NCBI GenBank assembly: GCA_007922225.1
Contig: ML679958.1
Span: 51,726,838 to 51,790,837 of the forward strand
DNA length: 64,000 nucleotides
Direction of reading: 5' to 3'
Origin: Emydura subglobosa
Lineage: Eukaryota > Chordata > Testudines > Chelidae
Shown in pieces: positions 45,212 through 57,534 of this stretch; the stretch's first letter is position 1, and each line of letters opens with the position of its first letter. Under the pieces are notes generated by a model. The model saw nothing but the letters and a program-made list of their open reading frames with translations. It did no database searches and was not told the origin of the DNA. The position numbers and the translations under genes are program-made.

Positions 45212-45833
45212 ACTTTGAATAAGCTAGTGATTGAACTTGAACCAATTGAATAAACTCAAATGAAGAAAACAATTTCTGTATATCTGCAGAAGGTTGTTCA
45301 GTGTTTCAACAAACCCTGATTTCACTTGCTTAGCCAGAGACTTCCACCAGTTCACTGTACTGACTTTCTTCAAAAACTTGGCAGCAAACATGTTGTGCTT
45401 AATATTATGTTTACATTAATTTAGTTGGCAGAAAAAGGGATAAAAATGTCTGAGGTGTCACATGTTTGCCATCAGGTGTCCATGCCATAGCTGCTGGGCT
45501 GACTGAACCCTGCTCATGTCACTGCTCAGCCATGCCATGTCTGCCAGGCTGACAGGACCGTGCCCCACTGTTTCCTCCCTCTCCTCTGTGCAGTCAGCCA
45601 TGGAAGGACAACAGAGAGAGAGCAGCCCCAGACATGTAGGAACAAGCAGGGAGTAAAGGGCACCATTTGGTCCACCACTTATTTTTGACCACTTCCACTG
45701 CCCCCATTAACTATATCTGGACCATCCCTTATGGACTCCTGCCTTGCTCATTATGGGATTCAGTGAGACTGCATGGCAGTGTCATTTGGATGCTAATGTA
45801 AATATTGCCTGGTTCTCTTTGGATCCAGTAAGC
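45212..45833. other. Non-genic stretch
   Basis: Contains tandem-like CCATGCCATAGCTG and CCATGCCATGTCTGCCAG segments near 45481-45551. Otherwise nothing. Confidence 0.4.
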
Positions 45834-46015
45834 CAGGGGTGGCCAACCAGTCAGAGACGAAGAGCCAAAAAATAGTTATAGATACCGCAAAGAGCCAATT
45901 CCCGCTGCTCCGTCAATTTCGGTGTCAGCTTGTCAATTTCACTTTGGCGCCTCATACAGTGCACAGAGCAAAGAGCCACATGTGGCTTGCGAGCCGCGGG
46001 TTGTCCCTCCCCCTG
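45834..46015. mobile_element. hAT-type MITE
   Basis: A 182-bp element with ends CAGGGGTGGCCAACC and (reverse complement of the right end) CAGGGGGAGGGACAACC. It is flanked by a perfect 8-bp target duplication CAGTAAGC (45826-45833 and 46016-46023), the hallmark length for hAT. The interior has GAGCCACATGTGGCTTGCGA near the right end. It is non-coding. Confidence 0.92.
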
Positions 46016-46129
46016 CAGTAAGCCAAAGGGCTGCAACATTTTATCCTGCCCTTTTCTCAAGCGGTGCCTCGAGGAGTATCAATAAAGTTCAAGGAACCTA
46101 CTTAAGAATCATCTCAGGGTAAACTTCTG

Positions 46130-46615
46130 AAATGTTATGCTTATTTCTATAGCACAGCAGAAGGGGAGGTTCTCTGTTTAGACTCCCTTTACAGGGATAT
46201 GATATTACCAGAGGACGTAAGAGGCTACTCTTCCTGTATCATATCAATGAGGGGAGACACAGGGTACACTCAATGGCTGTGCCCTGAAGGGTTAATTTCT
46301 CCCCCATTCACACATTAATAAATCTGAAAAATTGGAAAGGAAAGATAAAAAGCATCAGGGAAGGACATTACAGATTGTGACCACAGTAGTCAGTCCTCCA
46401 CAGACGAAATTTCTAAACTTCTGTTTTCCCCAGTAAAGATAGAGCAAGAGGGGCAGGAACTTTTTTCCTCATCTAGTTTCCCATAATGCAAATCTTCCCA
46501 ATATAAGGGCTCTAAAAAGCACAAGAAAGGGCCCAAGGAAGTGCACAGAGATTCATGTTCATTTTCCTAGGAACAAGTTTTTTCTGACTTGGCGCTAGAG
46601 CCCATAGAGAAGCAG

Positions 46616-46648
<33 letters not shown>

Positions 46649-47600
46649 TAATAATTTGAAATCATTCTCAATAGTGTTACACAAATCCTTAGTATTCCTC
46701 CAGATTAGCTCCTAAAAAAGGAAAACTTGGGAGGAAGGGGGGGGAGTATATCTATAATTATTTATATTCGCAAAAGTTGATGCAACCCTCATGTCTCATT
46801 AAAGAACATACAAGCTTTTAAATCAAAGAATAATATAATAATAAAAGCAAAACCACCTCAGAAGCTTTTTAAGCATTTGCTGCCTGCAAGTCTTGTGCTA
46901 GAGCCATGGATGCATTGTCAGAATCCCTGTTTCCCACTGTATTGTTCAAGATCAGAAGATCCTCTAGACTGGAAGCCTTCTTTAAATAAATTTTAAAAAA
47001 CTCCTTTAAAAATAAATAACATATAAGGAGGCCTTGTAGCTTAAAAGGTAATATAGACTCTACTATGGGTCTTGGTACTTTTTTGGACCAGCTGAGTTAC
47101 AGAAGGGATATCCAACTAGCTGATTGAATACACCTGATGTTATGTGAAGCAAAGGCGATACCGCAGGAAAACCCTCTGCAGCTTTCAAGTGAGTATGAGT
47201 AAAGGTAGACCCTGTATGGTATGACTCTCCATATAGGAGGGTAGTGGCAGGAAATTTTGAAGTTGTCGATCAGTACTGCATTAGAAGAATTAATCTTAGG
47301 CAAAGATCTCTTTTGTCTTACACCTCAGAATTAAATGTAACTCCAAAATCAAGGTTATATTCATCCTTTTCATCCTACAACTCATTAAATCCCCAGAAAA
47401 ATCAAGACTGCAGTATATCATCTACTTCAACTGGCATAACTGATCTTCCAGGGAACAACAAGGCTAAAGGCCATGCTCCATCTTCTTCCTATTGCCTGAG
47501 CATTCAAAAAATGCAAGAAAAAGAAAAGTCTCATGGCAGCTCTTAAACAGATTCCTATGGAAGCCACAGTTCAGGATGGAGACTCTAAATTCCAACATAG
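46130..47600 (+). pseudogene. Possible DIRS gag remnant
   Basis: Weak, scattered resemblance to DIRS gag. A charged GSKKHKKGPKEVHRDS-like segment near 46510-46560, an Ala/Ser-rich helix near 46870-46980, and a Ser/Lys/Asn-rich C-terminal frame (47244-47546) with SFSSYNSLNPQKNQ resemble the gag to RT linker. No Cys motif or DLFGRK block seen. The region also has a (GT)n then T run at 46616-46646. It could be unrelated sequence. Confidence 0.3.
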
Positions 47601-47829
47601 AAATTTCCAAAGGTTTTTTTTCTATCATTAATTGATCTGAAAAATAACTATGTACACAATATTATAACACCCACCTCTATAACACTGTGGACTGCTGTGA
47701 TGCACTGTATTCTCTCCTTGAGTTGGGCCTGGTTGGGTGAGATGTTGTGCGACAACCCGCAGGGCTACCCCTTAAGGCAGGGGGCAAGGTGAAGTGGAAG
47801 TGAGACTTGCCGGCATCGCTGGTCCCTGC

Positions 47830-49510
47830 AAAGACCAAGGATCATGACAGACCACCGGTGTGTGCTCTGCATGTGCCTGGACACTGGGCTGGACAGTCTG
47901 ATGCTCCCCACTGTCCATCTTGAACTGCTATGCCCAACTTGCCACTTCTTTCAGCATCCTGCACAGGTGGTGGAGCTGCTGCTCCTCCTTCACCGTGACC
48001 TGTCTCCACCGGTCATGGTACTGCCCCCACTGATGGCTCTGCTACTTCAATAGGTGTCTTCAGACTTGGAGGGCTTCTCAGCCGAAGAGTATCCTTCTCC
48101 CTGGTCTCCCAGCATAGTTTGGACGCATCTGCCTTTCCTGATGCACTATGCTCCAGGCTTGTCTGCATGGTACCTGTATCCTTGGGATCCACAGTACCAT
48201 CAGGACCCAGCTTCATGGTACCTCTGACCTGCATGGGACCCTTACATTGGCTGTACCCACCGTTGGGGGGGTCTCACAGTCCACATTAGCCCCTCTGCCA
48301 GCACTAATCATCTTGCAGCTGGAGGAGGATCGAGAGCTCAACCTGATAATTCTGGATCCACCAGTCCAGATAGCCGCCCACTCCTCTTTGGATAAGGTCC
48401 TGAACCCGCTGACTTTCTCACTTCTTGAGGACAACCACCAGTACCGGGAACTGCTACACAGGAAGTCCCTCGATTTGGGCATTCCCCTGAAGGAGATACA
48501 GGACCAACCTCACGAGCTGCTGGATGTCCTCCAGCCTCAGGAACTGAAGCTGGTAGCTCTGCCTGTTAATGATGCCATTCTTCAACCTTCACGAGCAATA
48601 TAGTATACACCAGCATCATACACCCTTATGCCCAAGAGGATGGAATGTAGATACTTTGTGCCAGCATGTGTACAGCCACAGAACGGGCACACCAGCACTC
48701 CTCCATTTCAATCCCTCCGGCAAAGCTCCTGGACCTCATGGACCGCAAATTGTACTCCTCCGCGGCTCTTCAATTACCCATCTTTAATTACCAGGCTCTG
48801 CTGGTGAAGTATGATTTCAACAATTATGAGAAGCTGTCACAGTTCAGTGCCAGCAGTTCCAGGCCCTGCTGAAGGAAGGCTGCCTGATGACCAGGGTCAC
48901 CCTCCAAGCCATGGTAGATATGGCAGACGTTGTTCTGCTCCCTGACCACGGGGGCAATGATGAGACGTGAAGCCTGGTTCCATTGTCCATTTTTCCCAGG
49001 GATGTCCAATCCACCATCCTGGACCTTCCCTTTCGATAAGAACAGACTGTTTTCCACAAAAACGAACAAAGTCATATTTTCACTGAAGTAATCATGGGCA
49101 ACACTTTGTTCCTTTGAGGTCTATAACCCTACCCTTGCCACCACCAACCTAAGGCACAGTTCCATCCACGCCTCTACAAGATGCCAGGAACCGGCTGGCT
49201 TGCACTCCAGGTCCCAGTGCCCATGACTATCTCTGCCGCTCTGCCATCTCTACCACCTCTGCCGCTACACCTTGCCACTAGCAGAAGATCCAATTTTGAC
49301 ATGATGGACAAGAGCTACAAATCCCCCATGTCACTGACTGCTGCCTTCTGTGTCACCTTCGGCAGCTGTCTTGCCCTATTTGCCCACCATTGGGGCAATA
49401 TCACCATGTATCGCTCAGTATTGGAGATCATATGACCTGGCTACTCGATAGAATTTCTCACGTTTCCATCCCACTGGAGAACCCCACCTCCCCCCAGCTC
49501 TCTCCAGTAA
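47830..49510 (+). pseudogene. DIRS gag-like protein and pre-RT linker (copy 5)
   Basis: A gag remnant of a third DIRS subfamily. 47844-48053 has HRCVLCMCLDTG then LLCPTCHFF, a Cys-pair segment like that of copies 2 and 4. 48148-48603 holds a long open frame (151 aa) with acidic, Leu-rich sequence. 48666-48872 reads AKLLDLMDRKLYSSAALQLP and IFNYQALLVKYDFNNYEKL, the homologue of the LDLFGRKIYS block. Further frames give ADVVL..., PSWTFPFDKNRLFSTKT near 49010-49065. The tail near 49365-49480, frame-corrected, reads LALFAHHWGNITMYRSVLEI and GYSIEF, the same linker that precedes RT in copy 3. RT itself is missing. Confidence 0.7.
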
Positions 49511-49954
49511 TGCCAGGTAACCTCACTGGCCTCTCAGGTTCTTATTAATTCTATCAGGGCTGGTGTATGGTGCATCACACTCCCCAAAGAGAGGGACAGT
49601 TTTGATAGTGGAGGAGAGTGGAATGGAGCATTATAGAGGATTTTAACAGAGTGGCTCTGTTTCAGTTTGCATACAGAAGAAGAGAAGCTGTGGTAGTCTG
49701 CCCCGGATGCACCTATGATTGTTCCTTTTTGAAGCCTCCACAGCCTAATGTCTTCACCTGATTTTACTTTCCCTTTGTTCCTTTTGAAAGTCCTCCGTGT
49801 TGTCTTCAAAACAACACATATAACACAAATATTCATGTACATTAGAAAGAGAGCAAGTGTGAACAACACTGTTTCTTGCCATAATCCCCATTTAAAAAAA
49901 AATGTAATAACCCAAGAGTTTGGGTAAACAGATCTGTTCTGTGTTTTTATATAC
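49511..49954. other. Non-genic stretch
   Basis: Minus-strand frame 49534-49869 shows no family motif. Nothing else identified. Confidence 0.4.
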
Positions 49955-49987
49955 TTAGATTGTGAGCTCTTTAAAGGGGGGGATTGT

Positions 49988-50020
<33 letters not shown>

Positions 50021-50125
50021 TTCTGTGTTGTTGCATCGCCTCACATAGTAGAGTCCTGGTTCATGACTGGGGTTCCTAGATGCTACAATAATATGAATAA
50101 TCAATAATAATGTCTTGGTCTGTCT
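49955..50125 (+). mobile_element. SINE/L2-type 3' tail with poly-T expansion
   Basis: AGATTGTGAGCTCTTTAAAG, then a 30-base poly-T run (49990-50019), then GTTCTGTGTTGTTGCATCGC, AGTCCTGGTTCATGACTGGG and GCTACAATAATATGAATAAT. This is a well-kept copy of the SINE/LINE tail also seen at 15860-16095. The poly-T replaces the short T run expected after GGGGATTGT. Confidence 0.75.
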
Positions 50126-50679
50126 ATTGCGAATTTGAGTTTACAGTTTGATTGATAGTTAAAGCTAGAAAGAAGCCCATAGAAATATAAATATTATATT
50201 TCATGAAGAAGCGTTCACAATATAATATGTCAAATGAGTATCGGATCATGATTGAGTATGTAGGTCAGTCATTTAGTTTTGTGAGCAGCCATTTCCTATT
50301 TCTCAGTTTAACATGGAATTCCTTAGGAGTTTGTTGTCCCTTGTGAAATGAAGAAGTGAGAAGAAATTGATCAGTTTCTTTTTTTAATAAAGAATTCAGA
50401 AGCCTATGATATGCTGAAATAATGGACTGCTTCCTTGCACAGATTAAAACCTGCTGTAAATAATATGGTAATTTAAGAGAGTAAAATCTGTCTGTATATA
50501 AATTCAAAGATACTAACTTTTAAAACAACAAATTTGGGTATAAAAGATTTTAAGAATTCTATTATTTAAATGGTAGTATTTAACATAGATGTTTGGTAAT
50601 ATTTCCCAAATACTGTATTAAGAATAAAAATGATCTTTAATTATCAAATGAAAAATCTGGGCTAAGATGTTGAAAAATG
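50126..50679. other. AT-rich non-genic stretch
   Basis: Nothing identifiable. Confidence 0.45.
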
Positions 50680-50935
50680 GTTGCCTGAGATTAGGTTCCT
50701 AAATTAGTATTTAGGCAGCTAAATAAATGGTTTGATTTTCAGAAGTGTTGCAAACTAAATAGTTCTAAGTGAAGTGGTATGTCTAAATCTTTGGAAAAGA
50801 TGGTGGCAAAGCCTTGTTTACTTTTCAAGTCAAGGGAGCTACTGGATGCCTATAACTTTAGAAATACAAGCCATTTACTTAGATATCTTAATGTGGATTT
50901 AGAAACCTAACTGTAGGCACCCTTTTTTTAATTCT
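50680..50935. repeat. Palindromic element (TTAGGC-type MITE)
   Basis: The left arm GATTAGGTTCCTAAATTAGT then ATTTAGGCAGCTAAATAAAT and GGTTTGATTTTC is complementary to the right arm GAAATACAAGCCATTTACTT then AGATATCTTAATGTGGATTT and AGAAACCTAACTG. The arms are about 55 bases each. No coding capacity. Confidence 0.7.
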
Positions 50936-53279
50936 TGGGCATATAACATACTGGCTTCAGATACATGTACAGCATCCAATGTGTATTTTAATGTCTGGAC
51001 TCTGGAAAAATATCTCTTGAAAACCAAGAACCAGTGTTCATAAAATTATTTATTTTTTTGTCTGTGAATTAATTAGTTTTATAAATAGAGTAAGAAAGTA
51101 GAATGAAAATGAGGTAACATATTCTCTTCTTTGAAATAATGTACAGTACATTAGAAATAGAATCTTAGAACTCTTCTTTCCTGATGAAATAAAATTATGC
51201 TAAAAGTACAAATCTTTGATCTGATTAGTCTCAAACATTATAGAAGATCTGATGATTGTAAAGTGTCTGTAAATTAAATGAACAAAAATGTTGCATAAAT
51301 ATCACTCACTCCCATATGTGGAAAACAGACAGTATACATATTAGCATGCAATTTGAAAACATGAATAAAAATTTGAGATGTTCTCATTTTAAAATACTTT
51401 TTTTTAAATCCTAAAAACAGAGTAATTTTTAAGTCTTTGATCAGCTTATTCAGAACCATCAGTGACGTGAGAATTTTATTGTGAGAAAATGGGTTTGTGG
51501 TATTTTAAATTTCTTCAACAAGGGTAGGTGCAGTAGAAGTATATAATATATGTAGTAACATACTACTTTAGTCAGTTGAACAGCAACATTTTACTGGAGC
51601 TGATATAATTACTTTGATGGGAGATCTAGCAAAAGTAGAATCATACTAAGTAAGTGAAGTACACTTGAAATAATGCTCTGTGACAGTATGATAGCTTATA
51701 GAGCTCTCATGGCAGTCCTAAGAACAGTCAGAAAAAAACACCACTACCACCACTTCATAATCTAGTCTTTAATAAAACACTTTTTTTTTGCTTTTGTTTT
51801 GTGAAAGGCTCCATATGTATTAAGCCATCTGAATTTTTCCGAAACAGTAATTAGTTATGATGCACTGCTTATTTGCGAGATGCTGCAAAATTCATTTTAA
51901 AAAGTTATTACATAATCTATTTGCTGATGTGGATTAGTTTGAGATAAGAATATTTTTTTCTCTTTTAAAAAGTAAGATTGGAGCCTGAATGTACAGTACC
52001 TGAAACTAGTTCAAGCAAAACCTTCTTGGAGAATAGATATTTAGTACAATTTAATCCATTTGTTTGGTGATTTAGAGATTTATGAAAGATTTTTGAGAAA
52101 TTTTAACAGGTTTAAATGAGACATTCCATTGAGGTGATGTTTTTCTTTGGTGAATTCCTGATTTGAGAAGCTTATTCAAAGAGGGATCCATTTAAAAGTA
52201 AAGTTTTCAGTTAGAAAAATTGCTCTATTCTTGGACCCATCTAACATTATGAACACAGAGTCTAGCTTATAACACTGGTGAACAAAAATTAGGTTTAAAG
52301 TAACTTAAACTTAAATTTGTTCTTCCATCGTGTTTCTCGTTTTCTTAAGGAAAGTTTTACCTGTACACTATATACTTGCTTGAATACCTTTAAAACAGTA
52401 TTTGTCAGATTGGTCCATGGACCTGTGATTGTCTGCTGAACATTGGCTAGTGGTCTGTGAAGAGCTTGCAACCACCTTGTGCTGACTACCCTTGTTTCCA
52501 ACTGCTAAATTACACTAAGGATTTCATCCAAAAATAAGATGATCACAGGGAGATCATAACATTGTGTGGAGCCCCATTGGTTTCTAAGAGATTCTGTACA
52601 GGAGTTGACCTCAGTGCATCTTATTACAAGATCAGAACCAAAGGCAACTTAAATACACTACATAATTTCCTAATATTTTTCTTTCATGTAAGCAATTATG
52701 CTAGTTGTCACAAAGATGTAATGCAATCACAAATACAAAGAAATCACTGCATGATCCTGAATTGGATAAAATGTGGTCAACAAGACAGTCTCTTCAGTAA
52801 AATGTAGTAATGAAGGAAGATATAAGGTTCTCCTATTTGATGTTACAGTTAAGTCCGAAAAGTAAATTTTAATGTTAGCCTTCTGTAGCAGCAGATTTTG
52901 CTTTTAAATACAGGATTCTGACTTACTTAAAAGACCAAAACAGAAGAAGCAGTGTTATGAAAGTAAAATGCTCTTCTTCATATTCAAATACTTGCAATAA
53001 ATAAAAAACAGTACAGAATATGACTGGTAAAAGACTGATAAATTGGGTATAGTGTTTTTTAAATGGATCTATTTTAAGGTCTGAATAGTTTTATCATTTC
53101 AGTACATATTCTCACAATTTTCTCATCTAGAATATTGATAAACACCTTTGCATAACAGATATTTATTTGAGGAAATACAAGTTTATATGACAATGCAAAG
53201 CATTACTGCGGTTAGGATATTTGTATAAATTATAGACAGTCTAGTGTTAGTATGGTACTTCACCTCGTGGAAACCCTAA
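50936..53279. other. AT-rich non-genic stretch
   Basis: No coding motif. 52395-52475 (GGTCCATGGACCTG, GTGGTCTGTGAAGAGC) faintly resembles a hAT-type MITE end. Confidence 0.4.
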
Positions 53280-54720
53280 GATACCAGCTTTGGTGTATGT
53301 AGTACTGATGGCTTTGGCATCTGCAAATACTAATGACATCAGTATTGCTGTTCCCAGTGCTAACCTTCTCAGCACTGAATCAGTTCTTGTGAAAAATTAC
53401 TTATCTGTATCTCTTCTGCCTGAATTACCACCTCTGTTTACAGCTGAGAATGCCCTCTATAGTACCATTGTTTGGAATAGAGAACCCTCATGAAGGCCAC
53501 ACCCTTAGTTGCTGCTGTGTCGCCGAATGAGGCATCTTTGCCCTTCTTGCTTTAATGTTCATCTCATCATCTTTTTAACATGTGCCTTGTTTGATGTTGT
53601 AATACATATTTGGGTTCCACATTTTCCAGCAGTAGAGGGAGCCATAGTTGGGCGTATCTGGGCAGGCTGAACATGTGAACATTACAAGGTGCATGTGTAA
53701 CTTGAGAGATGTATAGGTGGGGTTAAGAGTTTCTCTGTGTGAAAAGGTGACAGACTCTGAACAGAACAGAAAGTTTTTCTGCCTGCATCTGTTATGCCTT
53801 GCCCGAATACGCAGCAGGGAGTGAGTTTCTTTACTTGACTTGCCGTACTGTAGTCTAGGTTCAACATATTTGGGATCTATTGTAGTTTTCAGTAAATGGT
53901 TAAAATCCAACTGGTCTCTCTCAAATTTAACTGAATTGCTCTAGGGGGAAAGGCAGTTCGTAACAACATCCACTAGTATCATTACAATACCAAGCACTTC
54001 ATCAATGTCTTTAGGGGAAGAGATTCCTAATAAGATAGCACCTTCTCTAGAAGAGGAATATTCTATCTCCTGCTTCTAAGCATGGTAGGAACTCATCACC
54101 ACTCACCACACTGTTGGGAGTACACACCACTCTGTTCTTATGGCACTTGCTGGTCAGATAGGTAATCTAGGACCTGTTATTTCTATAGACTCAGTGGCTC
54201 TAGGGATGGAATTTCCCTTTGGGATTCACGTCTATGGCTGCTGACTCTTACCTTTATCAGGCTCAACCATGGCCTATTGGGCCATCTGAAGCCAGCAAGA
54301 AAGTCAGCTTCCACTGCCCCTTCTAAGGCGAGGTCTTCCTCACTTATGAGATTTCGTGGAGTGGAACAGGAGGCATAGGGTGGCACTGTGTAGCACCAGA
54401 AACATGATAATGAAGATGATCACATGCAGTTTGAGGGGCAGCTTATACCAGCAGCCATTTCCTCATCCTTGCCAGATGAGGCAGCAGTACCTGCTGCTTC
54501 TGCACAATTTGATGACTACAAAAAGCCCCAGGAACTTTTGTGATGGATGACTGATAGACTTGAGATAGTTGTAGAAGTAGTCCAGGAAAATATCACATGA
54601 GCTATTCTTGCATCAATGCCTGGAGAATTGACTCTGCTGATAGATGAGAGGCTATTGGAGCCATCAAGACATCTGTGGCACCTATCTCCAAGAAAGCAGA
54701 TAGATGTTACTCACAACCTA
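53280..54720 (+). pseudogene. DIRS gag-like remnant (copy 6)
   Basis: The clearest part, 54470-54720, reads PDEAAVPAASAQFDDY then KKPQELL, an Ile/Glu-rich helix, ASMPGELTLLIDERLLEP, LWHLSPRK. This parallels the gag middle of copy 3 (helix, ALPIKEAML..., ALWQPPA). Upstream, 53290-53493 encodes SVSLLPELPPLFTAE and 54250-54300 reads YLYQAQPWPIGPSEAS, both gag-like in composition. The interval 53580-53940 is unrelated in both strands and may be a nested insertion. No downstream RT. Confidence 0.55.
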
Positions 54721-55160
54721 ACTACAATGTATTAAAATATTTTTTAGTTTTGCATGGGCAAATATTTTTTTGAGAAATGACTAAGCTGTTTGGCATGTGG
54801 TTAAATGGCGAATATCAACATTTTTCATTATACTAACGTGAAATGTTTTCACATCGAATATTAATTGTCAAAGAATCACACAAGTCATTATAATAGTTTT
54901 CTATATTGACAATTGAAATGTAGTGATCTCACTGAAGGTTGTGCACCAGTAGCAGTGGATTGCATGCCCATTGTACTGTGTAGTGAATAGATATAAATAT
55001 ACATATGTGAATTTGTAATGTAATGCTTCTCATTTGTAAGCTTTTGTACATACAATGTAGCATCTAGTATGCCTGTTAGAACATTTTTAATTTGTAATTG
55101 CCCATGCATGCAATACTGGCCTTTGAAATATTCTAGAGACTACCTTTTTAAATTGTCATT
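54721..55160. other. AT-rich non-genic stretch
   Basis: Nothing identifiable. Confidence 0.45.
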
Positions 55161-55164
55161 TTAG

Positions 55165-56290
55165 GTTGGTGGCACGGTCCAGTCAGGGTGTCGCGACCCT
55201 TCCTCGGGCCCAGGCTCTGAGGAAGGCCCCGGCGCCTTGGTCTACGGGAATAAGCTCACTGGTATGAAGTCTATAGCCCTGGCCTTCCAACTGGCAGGGC
55301 TGTTAAGCAGTCTTGTGCTCCCGGCCCTCAGGCAGGGTGAGGCAGACAAAGCAGTCTATACCCCCGGCCTTCCAGCAGGCGGGGCAAGCAAAGCAGTTTA
55401 CAACCCCCAGCCCGCAAGCCAGGAAGGACTAGTGGGGCAGTCAATAGTCCCCGGCCCATCAGTGGACGGGGCAGGTAAAATAGTCTAGAGCCCCCGGCCT
55501 TGCAGGCAGGCGGGGCTGGTAGAGCTCGGCATCCTCATGGTGTGTAAGTTCAGAGGAAGCCAAGCACTCCCCGGGTAGTTAGAGAATGAGGGAGGGGGAC
55601 GCAGGCCCACCCGACTTCATGATGTCCCAGCCCCAGGGCCTTATAAGTGGCAAAGTGGTTTGCCACTGAGGTAGCGGGGATCCAGCTGCAACACACTGAC
55701 TGGTTTAGCCAGAAACTCAGCCACTCTCTAGTTCGCTGTCCCTGGGCTACTTCCTTCAATCCTGTCCCCGGGAACCTGCAGCCAGGTGTCTCCCTCCAGG
55801 TTGCTGGGGTAGATGGCAAGTGGGAGCCCCAAGGGTCCCTCACCATTGACCAGCGGCAGGTCCGGAAATTCCTTAGGGTCATCAGTGGAGGGCAGCTCCT
55901 CCAGGTAAGGGCCGGTCTCAGGGGGTTTCTCCCATTTGGTGGTCTTGGGAAGCCCTATCCCATCGCTAGGGTCCAGCGGCCCTTTCCAGTCACTTGGGCC
56001 TGGTGGCCTGGGCAGGCCTTGGAGGCTCCAGTCGGTGGGGCAGTGGCTCTGAACAGCTGCAGGGCCTGGGTCAGGCCCAGACCGCAGCCTCTGGGAAGAC
56101 ACATCTGTCTCTGGCGGCAGCTTCTCCCTTTCTGAGCTGCTAGGCCGGCCTTTTATACTGCGTTTTACTGTCCTGGCTCTGCCCCTCTGCTTCCAGGGTA
56201 TTTGGTCTGTAGAGCCTTGTTCTGTCCAGCAGGGGCGTCGTGAGTCTTCCTCAGGCCCAGGCTCCAAGGAAGGCCACAGCATCTTGCTAC
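55165..56290. mobile_element. GC-rich element with terminal direct repeats
   Basis: About 1.1 kb, sharply GC-rich against AT-rich flanks. Its ends are direct repeats of about 63 bp: 55177-55239 (TCCTCGGGCCCAGGCTCTGA, GGAAGGCCCCGGCGCC) and 56223-56286 (TCCTCAGGCCCAGGCTCCAA, GGAAGGCCACAGCATC). A minisatellite lies inside. A TATA-like AGTATAAAAGGCCGG on the minus strand near 56148-56162 and an open minus frame of 184 aa (55728-56282) suggest a transcribed, LTR-like unit in antisense. The class is not established. Confidence 0.5.
55262..55520. repeat. Minisatellite, units of about 43 bp
   Basis: About five to six diverged units, each with a CCCCGGCC(T)TTCCA-like GC core, a GGCGGGGC core and an (A)AGCAGTCTA core. 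Examples are CCCCGGCCTTCCAGCAGGCG at about 55363 and CCCCGGCCTTGCAGGCAGGC at about 55492. It is the source of the small open frame 55237-55488. Confidence 0.75.
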
Positions 56291-56881
56291 AGTCATCTTT
56301 GAGTTATCTGCCTAAGGCATGGCAGGCCTAACATCTAATAGCTATTGTTTTAGACTATACAGACTGTGAAAGACAATACTGCATTGGTTTATACTGTGTA
56401 AATTTTTATGCTCTGAAACCTGAGGTCTAAAAGCATACTTTATAAAACAGTGAAAACTTGGATCCTATCACATTCATCAATGGTAGTGTATTTGGTGACA
56501 GTGATATTGATGAAAATATGTCTTCATTCATCACTAAGTAGATACAAATGGTTATGAATGATGATAATAAATGAAAAATTACCACACTGAGAAACTTAAA
56601 AAGTAACCTGTACCTTAGTTTTTGTTATAATCTAGAAATGAGTCATTATCCAAATCTCAACAGTCAGAAATGTACTGGAGCGAGTAAAAGTTTTACACCA
56701 AAAATGTTATAAATAGCTCATTTTAAAATTACTGTAATTCATAAACTAATATTTTTACTTGTAAATTATTAGAAAATTGAAATTGTACCCAGAGTAAGTG
56801 CTGTAACTTGTATTTTTCTCTCATAAATTGAAGAAGAAGAAGAATCTGTCTTTTGAATGTGAACCTCAGCTAAACCATAAC
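56291..56881. other. AT-rich non-genic stretch
   Basis: Nothing identifiable. Confidence 0.45.
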
Positions 56882-57534
56882 TAAGGCCTGGTCTACACTG
56901 GCAGCTTATGTTGAATTAAAGTCCCTTAATTCAAATTAATTACTCCTGCGTCTACACTTGCATGTTGTTAATTCAAATTAAGGAGCCTTTAAATTAAAAT
57001 TAATAAGACCACCTCTGGAAGTGGCATAGCGCCTAATGCGAATTTGTTAATTCAAATTAGTGTAAGTGTGGACACAGTGGGAGTTAATTCGAATTCCTTG
57101 GCCTCCAGAATATATCCCATGATGCCCCATTTCAGAGTACCCTCCCCCAAAGCAGCCCTGGGAAGATGTGAATCTTCATTTCCTGTGCTTGCTGCCAGTG
57201 TGGAGAGAGCTTTCCCATTGTTCTCAGCATGGCTACTGCAAAGCCCAAATGTGCTCCAGCTTGGAGCAGACCAGAAGTCTTAGACCTTATCGGGTTGTGG
57301 GGCGAGGAGTCTGTTCTGTCTCAGCTAAGAGCCAGCAAAAGGAATCTGGACATTTATGGGAATGTCCATGAACAATGAGGATGAATCCCTGGAAGAGGAG
57401 GAGGAAAGTTTGGAAAGCAGGGAGCATGAGAGCGGGGTGTCCGTTCTTGCAGAAACACAGGAGTTATTCCTGACCCCGAGCAGTCCACCAGCACACAGGA
57501 CACAGTACAGATGATCCCGGGGAAGGCATATCTG

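Noticed and set aside
48148..48603. 151-aa frame as an independent host gene
   Set aside because: Its neighbours at 47844 and 48666 are DIRS gag blocks, so it is the middle of that gag remnant.
55728..56282. 184-aa minus-strand frame as a host gene
   Set aside because: GC-rich composition lengthens random open frames, it lies inside a repeat-like element and matches no family I know. Kept only as a property of that element.
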